Of a stretch of 64,000 nucleotides of DNA, positions 1 to 10,205 are shown piece by piece; positions within the stretch are counted from its first letter, which is position 1; each line of letters starts with the position of its first letter. This DNA is from Gymnopilus junonius (taxonomy: Eukaryota; Basidiomycota; Agaricomycetes; Agaricales; Galerinaceae). The translations under genes and the position numbers were made by a program. The stretch spans positions 62,001 through 126,000 of the forward strand of contig JADNYJ010000107.1 of NCBI GenBank assembly GCA_015501075.1. Direction: 5' to 3'. A model generated the notes under the pieces. It ran no database searches. It saw only the letters and a program-made list of their open reading frames with translations, and was not told the origin of the DNA.

Positions 1-112
1 AGATCGGAATGCCAACCAGGGTAGAGGTGGTGTCAGCAGGTGGGCAACCAGGCAGAGTACAGCACCATCGACTCTTCCGCCTCCATATGAAATGAAAATG
101 AATTGTGTGTGA
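1..112 (+). CDS. 3' end of a mucin-like membrane protein gene (partial paralog)
   Basis: The reading frame that starts at base 2 and stops with TGA at 110-112 encodes about 36 residues (core GRGGVSRWATRQS, then PSTLPPPYE). It matches the C-terminus of the complete gene at 7249-9311 almost residue for residue. Most differences up to the proline-rich PPPYE are third-position changes; the last seven codons have diverged, so the stop falls in a different place. The rest of the gene lies to the left of the window. The family has an extracellular beta-sandwich part, a Ser/Thr-rich stalk, one membrane helix and a cytosolic tail; only the end of the tail is seen here. The synonymous pattern suggests a duplicate that was kept functional for some time. 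The protein function is unknown. Confidence 0.75.
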   Translation, partial: DRNANQGRGGVSRWATRQSTAPSTLPPPYEMKMNCV

Positions 113-243
113 TTGCCGTTGCACTCCCTGGGGTCCTCTTCACCTTCCAGCCAATGAGCAGCCTTGAAAAGAGGAGTGACTGAGGTCCATGTTGAAAAGG
201 AGTGCAAGTCGTTTTTCAGATTTGCAGTGTGCACTGACATAGC

Positions 244-271
244 TTCCCCGTCCCGAAGGCACTTGGTAGTT
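244..271 (+). repeat. 28-bp direct repeat, left copy
   Basis: Twenty-eight bases beginning TTCCCCGTCCCGAAGG are identical to 7036-7063. One copy lies about 130 bp after the stop of the partial paralog and the other about 185 bp before the start of the full paralog. The two copies therefore bracket the roughly 6.8 kb that separates two tandem genes. The rest of 113-514 shows no gene. Confidence 0.8.
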
Positions 272-514
272 TAAAATGGTCTGCAGACCAGCATAGTTTC
301 ACTCTATCTACGAGTTACAAAGAAAGGTCTATCTACGACTAGGCAGAGTTCAAAAATGGCAAGTTGTTGCTAAATCAGGCAAGGTGAGGACAATCATTCG
401 ACTTGACTATTCTCGCAAACATACCTGATCCAGCTTAAACGACAGACCCAGTGAGGTCCCAGTTAAGAAACCACTCACTCTTCTGAAATTAATGCTAAAA
501 CTTTGAGTTAGCAT

Positions 515-1119
515 TCACCGGAAATCAAAAAATAGGACTGAATATGTACGCACTTCTTCCCTGGCATCGATTATCCCTTTTACCCAGCACTGATATTGGA
601 ATTGCGAGATTGGCTCATACTTTTGTCCACTCTGGTCTCACCGTCTATGCAAAAATAAAACTGATAAGCCCTTTGAGACATTGATATGAAAGATATCTGC
701 TTACCATTGTCTTCCATTCATCACATTTAGATCAAAACCATGGGAGTCATTCTTCCAGCCAAAGCCAAGCTGACGAAAACCTGAGGACAGCCTGAGTTAG
801 TGAGTAAAATTTGAAAAAATCCAAGTCAACCATCAAACTCACTCCTTCATGAATATTGTGAGCTATGTAGTTGAGGCGATGCTCCAGCCTCCCGGTGATA
901 TAAAATAGTAATAATCCTAATATAGGTGTAAGTCATCATCGAAAAGTGATCAAAGAGATGGACATACAACAAAGACCCAATTGTCATTGACCATCTACTG
1001 TCCCGCACTCCTCATATTCATGATTTCTGATATTCCTACATAAATTAATACATACAAGTGAGTTCAAATATGATGTAAATAGAGATACAAACTTACCAAG
1101 TTGATCGACGTGGAGGCAT
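515..1119 (-). CDS. small four-exon gene, unknown function (82 aa)
   Basis: On the minus strand four short exons join in frame: 1119-1097, 888-843, 769-705 and 629-515. The introns are 208, 73 and 75 nt, with GTAAGT, GTGAGT and GTAAGC donors and AG acceptors. The sum is 249 nt, giving 82 residues that begin MPPRRSTWLEHRLNYIAHN and end in a Tyr/Phe-rich tail (SVLFFDFR). I do not recognise the family and see no signal peptide, membrane helix or repeats. The first intron is long and could hide one more exon near 1000-1030, which would also keep the frame. Agreement of phase at three junctions is the main support; there is no homology evidence. Confidence 0.4.
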
Positions 1120-3219
1120 GCTCGAAGTTGAGCTTCACATGACAGTATAGAGAGAGGTCTGATCAGGGTAGATGGGTATCAACGACAACATCTTGCAAAG
1201 GATGGACTGTCATAATGACAGTGTGGCGAGGGAAGGAAATTGGGGATCAACCCGCCAGAATGTGGCGACCTTTATACCTGAAATTAAAGGTCAGCTTCCA
1301 TCTGATCAAATGATTTTAGGTAAGTCAAAATCACGCCATACCATGCTAACAAGTTTCAGCCTCACGCTTCATCCTATCCTTTGTCTTCCTTCACGCTTAT
1401 CCGATCAATTCCTGCATTTTGATCCAAGGTTCTAGCACCAAAATTCTGAGCCATTTTTAGATTTTGTATCCCACTGCCAGATAAACTCATTGTCGCCTTT
1501 AGTTGTCCGGAGAGTATGCACTGTGATTGGATTGGATTTGTTTGGAGGTTCACAAATATTAGATGGACAGGTTGATATCTAAGTTAGAGTTTCCAAAGTT
1601 CAGTTCCGAACTCTCAGTTCGGACCTGAACCGGCTGAACCGAACATTCGGTTCTGTTCTATTCTGGTTTTGTTCAGCTGTGGACCACAGAAATTCTGTTC
1701 TCAGTTCTTATTTTTGGAGATATTTGCGAACTGGGTTCAAACTGAACTTTTACTTACAATTTTAGTAATTTTTTTGGGGTTAAACCAAGGGCAAACGGTC
1801 AAGATACTGAGCTTTTGCGACTTTGATGACCACTATGAGATTTTAGTCGGAGCTTGAATTGACTTACAGCCACACGCATGCAAAAAAAAATCAATACAAA
1901 CTTTATTTCTCTTACTCGCAGCACTCCTGCGTACAATGATGGACTCTGACATGATAGCCAGCTCTGATGTGGACGGATGCTCAAGATGCCAATGAAATAA
2001 TTTGGCTGAACTCCCCAAGTGACAAATGCTGCACAGTCAATGCCGTCGATGATATATTCTCCCCTCCACTCAAATTTTGAGTCATTGAGCACTCAAAATA
2101 TGTCAGTTGCATCATTGCCTTTTCAGGCTATGGGTGCCCGTTAAGAGCCCTTACTATATCTTCTTCACGTAAATTATTCTTCAATAGCCGATCTGTGAGC
2201 ATCTGAGTTGTCTTCGGTTCGAGTGTCCAAATTCATTCAAAAGAACAAATGCATTCTTTTCTTCATATGCATTATACATAAATTTAATATCACGTACTGA
2301 TACCGAGCTGATACTGAGTAAAAATTGCATGAGACGGTGCGCAGAGTGGACTTTGGCCGTGCAAATGATCAATCAAAGTAATGTGCGCCACACAAACAGC
2401 AAAGCTCGTGCAGCTGAATTAGAAAAGAAACAGCACTTTTAATCCTTTCATTGAAAAGACTGTAGTAGTAATAACCATCTTGACTAGGTCAATAAAGTGT
2501 GAGGAAGAAGAATGAGAGCCACGAAGGTAACGGCACTTGTTCACATCCCCGGACCTTCTCCTCCATCCCCGTTTCCAAATCGCATTCAAAAAAAGCGGTA
2601 AATTTTCGAAACACTCACCCTTGCGACGCCCATCAAGGGTCCTGTCAGACTATTACGTTTGCTTCTAGCTCGAGAATTCTGCGCTTGGAAGATGGAATTT
2701 CGAGCAGGTTGCGCATTTGTTGTCCATCCTCGCTTCGCAATTAGTGAATCCTCTCGTTTCCGCACTTCGAATAAAATTTCCCTTCATTTACAGTGGGTAT
2801 CGAAGCTCCGGTATCATAATATGTGGTCTGGACCACCCTCTTTCGAGCTGAGCCCCCAGTTTCAATGGTGTACGTAGTACTTGCATAGATCTGTTTGCAA
2901 GGGTTTCTTTAAATTCAAGTTAAAACGAATGCCACTAAACTTGTCTTCAAGGTGTAAATATTGTGATCTATCTCAACTGGTAGGCATTGAACTCGCCTCC
3001 AGCCACATAAGAATATAATTTACAAGCGAAAGAAACGGGAACGGAGAAAGGAAGGGAGGTGGTGAAATGACGGAGGCTCGCTTAACACTACAATCTCAGG
3101 GTCTCGATATCCGCCCACTCCTCCTACCTCCATTCGACCTATGATACACGCTGCTTCAGATACCTATGAATGTGTATAAAAGCCCTGCACATCCAACCGA
3201 ATTCTCCAGGCTCTCAGCC
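1120..3219. other. gene-poor stretch
   Basis: Only short overlapping ORFs without splice-consistent partners are seen on either strand. There are no recognisable domains. The stretch contains the GTTC-rich repeat listed separately. Confidence 0.5.
1590..1715. repeat. GTTC/GAAC palindromic low-complexity repeat
   Basis: The segment is built from repeated GTTCCGAAC, GTTCGG, GAACCGGC and GTTCTGTTCT-like words, so that short inverted repeats alternate with direct ones. It has no coding sense in any frame. It may be a decayed repeat or a foldable segment. Confidence 0.45.
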
Positions 3220-3262
3220 TTCTCCTCCTCCTCCTCCTCCTCCACTACCTTTCCTCCTCCTC
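3218..3262 (+). repeat. (TCC)n trinucleotide tract
   Basis: Uninterrupted TCC/CTC triplets run from about 3221 to 3243, followed by an imperfect continuation. This is a simple-sequence repeat without evidence of coding. Confidence 0.7.
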
Positions 3263-3699
3263 CCGTACGCCTTCGACACTCCTCACCCTCGGGATTGAGC
3301 TCGATGTCGGTGTAGTTGACAACACTGGTAAGTCTTCGACTGCTCATCTTCGTGTTTCAGGTTGCCTTGACGGAGTCTCCCGATCAGCAAAGGGCGGCGT
3401 TTAATACCTCGATTTCGAGGTAAGTGACAACCTCATAACGAAGAAACCTTGCTGACATACCTCTGAGTCTCCAGCGACCGCCTCTCACACTCTCGCTTGT
3501 CCACGGAATCAGGAACGAATGCTGGGAGACAGGTAAGTATTCACTTCAAGCTGTGAAGTACTTGACTAACCTTCCATCCCAATCCATCTGTAGCATCACC
3601 TTGTCCCGTCTCCCTCAGACTCTCAAAGTAACAGGACGCCATAGGCCGCCTTGGACGACCTCCACACGGGTCTAGGAGATAAGTAAGTGCTCAAATTGC

Positions 3700-4650
3700 T
3701 CCTGATCGACAAAAAACTTACCTCTCCACCCACACCCATCTCGCCATCCAGGATAAAGTACAGGGGCTATAGGAAAGGCCAGTTGTGGATTACGACGCCG
3801 ACCTTCACTGTGCCCCAGCAGCCTTCCTGGACCCGCCACCCATTCCCGCCACCCACAACTCGCGCTGGCTCCTGTTCCGCGGGTGCTGGTACGCCTACCG
3901 ACTCCATTACCTCCCTCCTCAGGTGCTCGCATGTCCGCCTACGCGTCGTGCTGCCTTGTATCGAGATTTTTGGCTCCAGGAGACAAGAGCACGTCTTGGT
4001 CGATCTCTCTAGTACGAAAGGTGAGGCCTCTGAATTGTCAGAAATTAGAAATAGACTTACTCGTTGTCCCACACCCGCAAAGGGACGGTATGCACGCTAC
4101 GCATTCTCGACATGAATCCTCGCCGCCCATGATTCGCACCAGAGGGTGCTCTCGAGTCCTGGTACGCCTACAGACTCCGATAAGCTCCTGACCACCCCAG
4201 CCCTCTTTCGATCCCACAGCGCCCGCCACCAACCGTCCTCGCGCCCAGAACTCGTGCTGATCGTTCCCCAAATGCTGGTAAACCCACCAACTCGGATTTG
4301 AGATGCGGCACGCTCTTGACGCGGTAGACGGGGCCCAGGAAGCGTTGGCATGTCCAAGAAGCATCAGATGGCCGCAAGCACCCATTTGTTATCCAGAGGC
4401 TGTAGGAACGGTAAGCAGTGAGTTCCGACCCAAAAAGTGAGACTGACCTTGATTATGCCCCAGCCGTCTTCCTCAACCTGCAGATACCACCACCCATCCC
4501 TGCCGCCCAGAACACACCGACATCCGTTCCCGAGGTGCTGGTGAACCTCCCAACTCCGATCCGTGAATACGACATGCTCTTGACGTCGGAGATGGATCCC
4601 ATGAAGTGTTGACACCCTTGCAGGGGGTCAGGCAACCTGCAGCGAGCTCA
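3700..4650 (-). pseudogene. three diverged tandem units, possibly C-terminal pieces of uS2
   Basis: Three units of roughly 250-300 bp (about 3770-3960, 4190-4350 and 4440-4620) share the same order of words. Read on the minus strand each contains a QHLGN- or PAPAE-like stretch, a Gly/Trp-rich block and a GWG or CWG triplet. None is open over its whole length and CTTAC-type splice remnants lie between them. They lie downstream, in the sense of the minus strand, of three clear uS2 fragments. The simplest reading is that they are amplified copies of the Gly/Trp-rich tail of the same gene. That assignment is inference; the repetition itself is visible. Confidence 0.4.
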
Positions 4651-4884
4651 AGAGCGATCTACACGCCGGATAAGTACAGTATCACCACAACATTCCACAC
4701 AACTTACCTCGTCCGAATCCCAACCAACTGCCCGCTCCCTCACGTTCTACACCCGCCCGGATGTCTGCCAAGGTCGCCGATCGTTATAGCCCTTCAGGTG
4801 GTGGTGACGCATAGACGACGGCTGTGGTGGGAGGAGAAAGACAGGTGGGTGAGCAATGTCAAATCACAGCAGGGGCGATGATGA

Positions 4885-5060
4885 TCCTTACTCACCTGTT
4901 CAAGCCTTCCCGCGAACGGTCCACGAATTTTAAGGGCGCATCGGTATTGCAAAAGGCAATAACAGGGATGTTGACATATGACGGCGGGTCGATGGCGTTG
5001 GCGACAACGAGCAAGCGGTCTCCTGCGAGCTTGAAGGAGGTCCTACAAACCAAGTAAGTA
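4885..5060 (-). pseudogene. 40S ribosomal protein uS2 (Rps0/SA) exon fragment, copy 1
   Basis: Read on the minus strand the segment contains [20 protein letters not shown], preceded by [10 protein letters not shown]. In uS2 the corresponding stretch follows the LxVTDPRTD segment, and [14 protein letters not shown] is a hallmark of the protein. There is no flanking intact gene: upstream and downstream frames are interrupted, and the same stretch recurs twice in the next kilobase. It is a non-functional piece of a ribosomal protein gene. Confidence 0.7.
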
Positions 5061-5294
5061 CGGTATCAACGCCACATTCCATGCGACTCACATCATCTGA
5101 ATCCCATGCTACTGCCTGCTCCCTCACATTCTACACTCGCCCCAGCGCCTTCCAAAGCCGCCGATCATGGTGTTCATCAAAAGTGGGTGGTGTGGGTGGT
5201 TGGTATCCATAGGCAAAGGCTTTGGTGAGAGGAGAAAGACAGGTGTGTGAGCAACGACAGAGGGGTTGTCATGATGCTTGCTCACCTTTTCAAG

Positions 5295-5510
5295 CCTTCC
5301 CGCAAACGCTCTGTCTCATGAATTTCAGGGGCGCATCAGTATCGTAAAGGGCGATAACAAGGATGTTGACGTGGGGTTTCATGAATAGGTGGTGGTCAAC
5401 CCGGAGGTCGGTGTCGACAATGCGGCTTTGGTTCCTGTTGGTGAAAGAACCGGAGATGAATCGATCCGGTGGTAGCTTGAGGCGGAAATCACGCAAACGT
5501 CGTTGGGTGG
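5295..5510 (-). pseudogene. uS2 (Rps0/SA) exon fragment, copy 2
   Basis: The minus strand reads a SGSFTNRNQSR stretch followed by IVDTDLRVDHHLFMKPHVNI, then VIALYDTDAPLKF. This is colinear with the GTFTN...RLLIVTDPRTDHQ...SYVNIPVIA region of uS2, with several substitutions at normally invariant positions (Asp-Pro-Arg replaced, Ser-Tyr replaced). It ends in a remnant of the neighbouring intron and is followed by the same unrelated spacer as the other copies. It cannot encode a working ribosomal protein. Confidence 0.7.
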
Positions 5511-5639
5511 GTAGGTGGTTGGTGACGCGTAGACGAAGGCTGTGGTGGGAGAAGAAAGGCAAGAGGGTGAGTGATGCGACAGCACAGCGGAGGACGACAT
5601 CGTGATGCTTACTCACCTGTTCAACTTCAAGCCTTCCCG

Positions 5640-5945
5640 CGCACGGTGCCATCGGACGTCGTCCACGAATTTTAAGGGCGCATCGGTATTGACAGCGCAA
5701 TTCGCAAACGATGACAGGTCGATGGCGTTGGTGACAACGAGGTGCCCCTCTTGGAAGGGACTATTGGTGAAAGAACCGGGGGGTGAGACGTTCAGCGGTA
5801 GTTGGGGCGGAAATCACGCAAACGTCGTTAGGGTCCTCAACGGCAGTGATGATACGAGTAGCCTGCGCAATGTAGATGGCTGCGTGTCGTCATACACAGC
5901 TCGACTTCAATAGGCCTGGACGGTGGGCGTGGGGTTTTGGATGAG
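5640..5945 (-). pseudogene. uS2 (Rps0/SA) exon fragment, copy 3 (N-terminal half)
   Basis: The minus strand reads AAIYIAQATRIITAVEDPND followed by VCVISA, which matches the A-x-x-I-I-x-x-I-x-N-P-x-D-V-x-V-I-S block of uS2. After two frame changes it continues to an LVVTNAID and NTDAPLKFV stretch like copy 1. Residues upstream resemble a spliced N-terminal exon (GALIQNPTPTVQAY). The frame changes and in-frame stops mark it as a pseudogene. It is the longest of the three copies and shows the order of the ancestral exons. Confidence 0.65.
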
Positions 5946-6440
5946 GGCACCTCGAGGTGTGGGCTGAGGCAGTTGAAAGGTTCTGTGGGCAAAGGTAAGT
6001 GTTGTTGAATGCGAAAGAGGAACTGAACGGCACATACCTAGATTTTCCGACCTCCCAAACCCATTGCTATTACTCACCGATTGTCCTCGGTTGTGATTGG
6101 TACCGATGCACGATGTTCTTAGGCGGTGGAGGTAGCGATCTGTAAGTAGAGAGGTCAGCTACAGGCAAAGTCATGAAAGAAGAAGTGGACTTACTTGACT
6201 GACTCCAGGCCGACGTCCTGGCCCTATGCCACACCACTTTGCACTGCCAAATGCCTGTCGCCGTTGTGAGATGTGCTTGCAAAGACGCGGCCTGGTGGTT
6301 CTTCAAGATCGCGTGCTTGGTTGGCGGTGTACAGCTGCTGGAGGTAAGCAAACCAAACTTGCTTGAAAAGATAAAGTGCACTTACGCTGGCAACTCGCAA
6401 GGTTACTTGACGCGATATGAACCCCTCCCCGCTCTTTCGA

Positions 6441-6661
6441 TCGTCCTCGATTTCGACTAGGGTGAAGGCCGTGCTGTGAATAGCGAGCTCAGTTAACATA
6501 AGCTGGTACTCACTTTATTTTGAATTCCCCGTCCATACACGACTCGCGTCGTCCACGTTCATCGCTCAGGAGCTCTCTGAAGTCGGGTCTTGCAGATGAA
6601 GATCGTGGCAACCTCCGACACCCATTGCGATCCTCCCGATCGCCCTCGATTTCGACTAGGG
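6441..6661. repeat. duplicated segment around CGATTTCGACTAGGG
   Basis: The words at 6441-6462 and 6641-6661 share TCGATTTCGACTAGGG with similar flanks. On the minus strand both read LVEIE-DR. This continues the pattern of tandem exon-like repeats from 3.7 kb onward. No gene can be assembled from them. Confidence 0.5.
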
Positions 6662-7035
6662 CCGTTGCTTGAACGATGACAAGGCGGTGCAGGTCGGGCC
6701 TTGAGATCGTGGCGTCGGCTGGGAAGAGGATGGGACAGTGAAGCTGTGAAAAGAACGGTAAGCGAATAATGCAAGGTTGATAAGATGAATGCTCACCCAG
6801 CATGTAAGGTGTCGACGGAGACAAGGGGAAGGTGTGCCGTGTCCAATCTCGTTACAGAGCGGAAGGATGAGGGATGATTGGTTTCGGGTCTTTAAAGCTG
6901 AGTTTCCTTCCCCCGCCATTATGCCGCTTCTTTTCTTTTCTCGTCTGGTGTCTTCTCGTCTCTTCTCATCACACTCGCTCCTTCCCTCCTTTTGCCGTCG
7001 CGCCTATCCTATATCCATTAGCCCGTTGTCAATGT

Positions 7036-7063
7036 TTCCCCGTCCCGAAGGCACTTGGTAGTT
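7036..7063 (+). repeat. 28-bp direct repeat, right copy
   Basis: This segment is identical to 244-271. It sits about 185 bp upstream of the ATG of the full mucin-like gene, so it may be part of that gene's promoter or 5' leader. Confidence 0.8.
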
Positions 7064-7248
7064 CAGATTGCAATGTCCCCTGTAGATTAACTGTGCTAAT
7101 TTTAGTTCCTCGCATGTTGATCGTTGCCCAAGTGCTTCGGCACCATCTTTCGTTTACAATGTTGCATACGAAAGTAACACAGGGTACGGCGGTCCTGGTT
7201 GATACGGGTATCCGTCTTTGTTCCCTATGTTCACCCTCGTTTACATTC

Positions 7249-9311
7249 ATGGCCAACGTTTTCCTTGACGAAACCACACCTTCCTTCAAGATCACGGCGG
7301 CGGATCCAAGTCTTCAATCCAATGCCTTTATAGGGGGCACGGCACTCCCTCTGGCAGGCGGTACCGTCTCATTAAGTTTTCAAGGTGTGTTATTCTCATG
7401 TCGTCTTCCCATCACGCCCTTCTAATAATGAAATGGGGCCAGGGACAGCTGCAGCGTTTTATGGCGAACTTGGATCCGCAAATTTCTCCACCACATTCGC
7501 AGAGTTCACAAGTCTCACCATTGACGGCGGGTCTCCCTCAAGCACAACCATCCCTGAGCAAGGGACCGACAATCTATTCTACCAAACTCCCACCCTTTCC
7601 TCCGGCAGTCATACTGTCAGCTTCTTCACCCTTTCCAACCTCAATTTCGATTTTTTGTCATTACTGCGGCGAAAGACACCAATCTGTCTGGGCAGACATT
7701 GATTGTGGACGATACGGATTCTTCAATCGTATATAGCGGGGACTGGACGAAGAACTCGGGTGTTCTGCAAGCATCGACAAATTCTCGGACTCCCTATGGA
7801 GGTTCAACCCGTCAAACCAATTCAGTAGGCGCCTCAGCTACATTTTCATTTGCTGGTTCGTCTTCCAAGGTCAAATTACTTTTCGTTGTCTGACCAACTT
7901 TCCAGGTAGCTCCGTATCTGTACACGGCGTCGTCAATGACGGTCCGATCTCAGTATCATTCATCATGGACGGCGTGCCATTACCAGCCACCCAGTTCGCA
8001 GCCAGCAACGGAAATCTGAATCCTACCTTCACCTGGTACTCGAGCGACTCGCTCACTCCGGGCAACCACATTTTGGAGATGAAAGTTGCGGAGACGAGCA
8101 GTGGTTTTTTCACACTCGACTACATCTTGTACCAGCCGTCTTTCAGTACTTTGGCATCGAAGCCAGCACCAGGCTCAATATCGCCAAGCGCAGATGGCAC
8201 GACCAGTGGAAGCACAGCCAGCGGAAGCCCGACCAGTGGAAACCCAACCAGTGGAACCCCAACCAGTGGAAGCTCTACTAGTACGAATACTTCTACTAGC
8301 ATCACATCAACTGGGAAAGGCGTGACCAACACGAGCAGTGGAAGTCCTACTAGTACGGATACAAGTGCCAGTAACACACCGAGCAGGAATGGGAACGGTA
8401 CCTCAAATCCTGGTTCAGATACTTCTGGCAGCGGAGTGCCTCCAAGTTCGTCAAAAACCTCAACCTCCCGAGGGGTTATCATCGGAGCGGTTGTTGGAAG
8501 TTTAGCAGTTATAATCATTCTGGGTCTTCTTTTCTGGTTATGGCGGAAACGCGCAATAAGGCGGCGCGGAGCACCTGCTGATGGCAAGTCTTTTCTGTCA
8601 ATTATCGTCCCCATTGTTTTTTAATAGTAACTGCATATTCTCCCAGCCGACGATGCATATGACTCAAGCACAACACCCATCCCATTCCCACCTCCATCTT
8701 ATGTCGAAAACAGGACGAACGCTTCTTCCGACCTTCTCATGCAAATCGGAAAGCCTACTCGAAGGATAGATAGCAATAATACGCCGGGTCCAACAAATGA
8801 AGAATCTGGGATGCATATTAGCACACAGTCCTCTTCTTCCTTGTTACGCGGTAAGCCATCATCCATATTTCAGCTGTTGACTACCCTTACCCCTCTCAAA
8901 CATTCAGTGGATCCCTTCAATCTCCCCGCTGAGCACACTCACTCCAACCCCTCCCTTCCTCAAAGCAAACTCGAACTTTCCCGCCTGCAGTCAATGCAGA
9001 ACCAACAACCACGGCCATCTGAGCCCCCTGGCCCATTTGAGCAAGATGAATTGGCGGGGAACAGAGAAGGTCTAGAAGGAGATAATCCTCGCGTGCAGGA
9101 ACTGGTAACAGAGCTGCAGCGAGAACTTGCCAGTAGCAGTTCTGAAGGACGCGATGCCTTGTTACGGGGCCTTCTAGATCAGAATGCCAACCAGGGCAGG
9201 GGTGGTGTTAGCAGGTGGGCGACCAGGCAGAGTGCGGCGCCATCAACTCTTCCGCCTCCGTATGAGCCTGATGCTAATGTCCAACGTCGTCGGTCAGGAA
9301 AAATTTCGTAA
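7249..9311 (+). CDS. mucin-like single-pass membrane protein
   Basis: Five exons can be joined: 7249-7384, 7443-7855, 7906-8583, 8647-8850 and 8908-9311. The introns are 50-63 nt; the one at 8584 has a GCAAGT (GC-AG) donor. The product has two beta-sandwich modules, the first starting VFLDETTPSFKITAADPS and the second VDDTDSSIVYSGDW. These are followed by a Ser/Thr/Gly stalk of repeated TSGSPTSG-like units (about 8180-8450), one membrane helix (GVIIGAVVGSLAVIIILGLL), a basic stop-transfer and a proline-rich cytosolic tail. This architecture is common in Agaricomycetes; the ligand is unknown. No signal peptide is visible at this ATG, so the start may be upstream. Exon 2 needs one extra T in the T-run at 7651-7656 to stay in frame; the allele is either a fresh pseudogene or carries a sequencing error. 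The tail is duplicated at 1-112. Confidence 0.75.
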
Positions 9312-10205
9312 CATTTTTGACATGTACAGGTTATATAGTCTTTTAATGGGCGTGTTGTAGAACTTACGCATAGAGACTTGATTTGTATGTATGTACCTTA
9401 GGATGTCATTTCTGAGGCGTCTTCGCATATATCGATATCATATTGATTGCCTCTCCGAACGCAACAACACACCGTATACATTCCTCCTCCAGCCGCCTGC
9501 ACGAATTTATCTGTCTATTTAATCCTCCAGCGGCCTGTGCTTAACTCCATCTGAGTTGATTATGGTGGGGCTGTATTCCAGTTGGCAAATGTAGGTCGCT
9601 CCACCACATCGGAACACGCATCTAATTTTGCATTTCAAAAGGTAAGGATAAATACGAAATACGCCTGATCTGGAATATCCTGGGTGCAGACCTCGGGCAT
9701 CTCATCTATATCAAGTCCTAGCCTGCTACATGTCTTTCGAATTCTAATCTAATGAGTCGCGTCTATTTAGTTTGACGTATCCCCCACTAGGACTTCTTAG
9801 CTGCTGTGTTTCGTGCGTTGCCTTCTCAGGGCGGAGCTATAAAAATGGCCTTATGTTTCTCAGAAGGCAAGATTAAGTTGGACAGAAAGAAAAAATAGGG
9901 AGACAAATAGCCCAAAGTACCAAATCGAGCACCAATCAATTGCTACGTGCACCCCTGCCCTATGACCACGACATGAGAGCACCAAGTCTAAAAATACACG
10001 ACAATCGTAGGCGCTCATGAGGCCTCGCGCGGCTGTCCATTCTTGAATGCCTCATGTTTGTGAAAATAGCGCATGTCACAGAACATAGGACACGTCCCCG
10101 CGGCGATGTATCCGCACCAATTACATGCCGACTGCAACTAGGAACCTCTAGGATTACACGGGGTGAGTCTCCAAATCTTCGCCAGCGATTCCGTGTTAAA
10201 TTAAA
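9312..10205. other. intergenic region without recognisable features
   Basis: I see no coding frame supported by splice signals, no RNA gene and no clear repeat here. It holds the 3' flank of the membrane protein gene and the 5' flank of the next gene. Confidence 0.5.

Noticed and set aside
515..1119. Membership of the small minus gene in the aegerolysin or fungal lectin families
   Set aside because: The size and a few aromatic residues fit loosely, but no diagnostic motif of either family is present.
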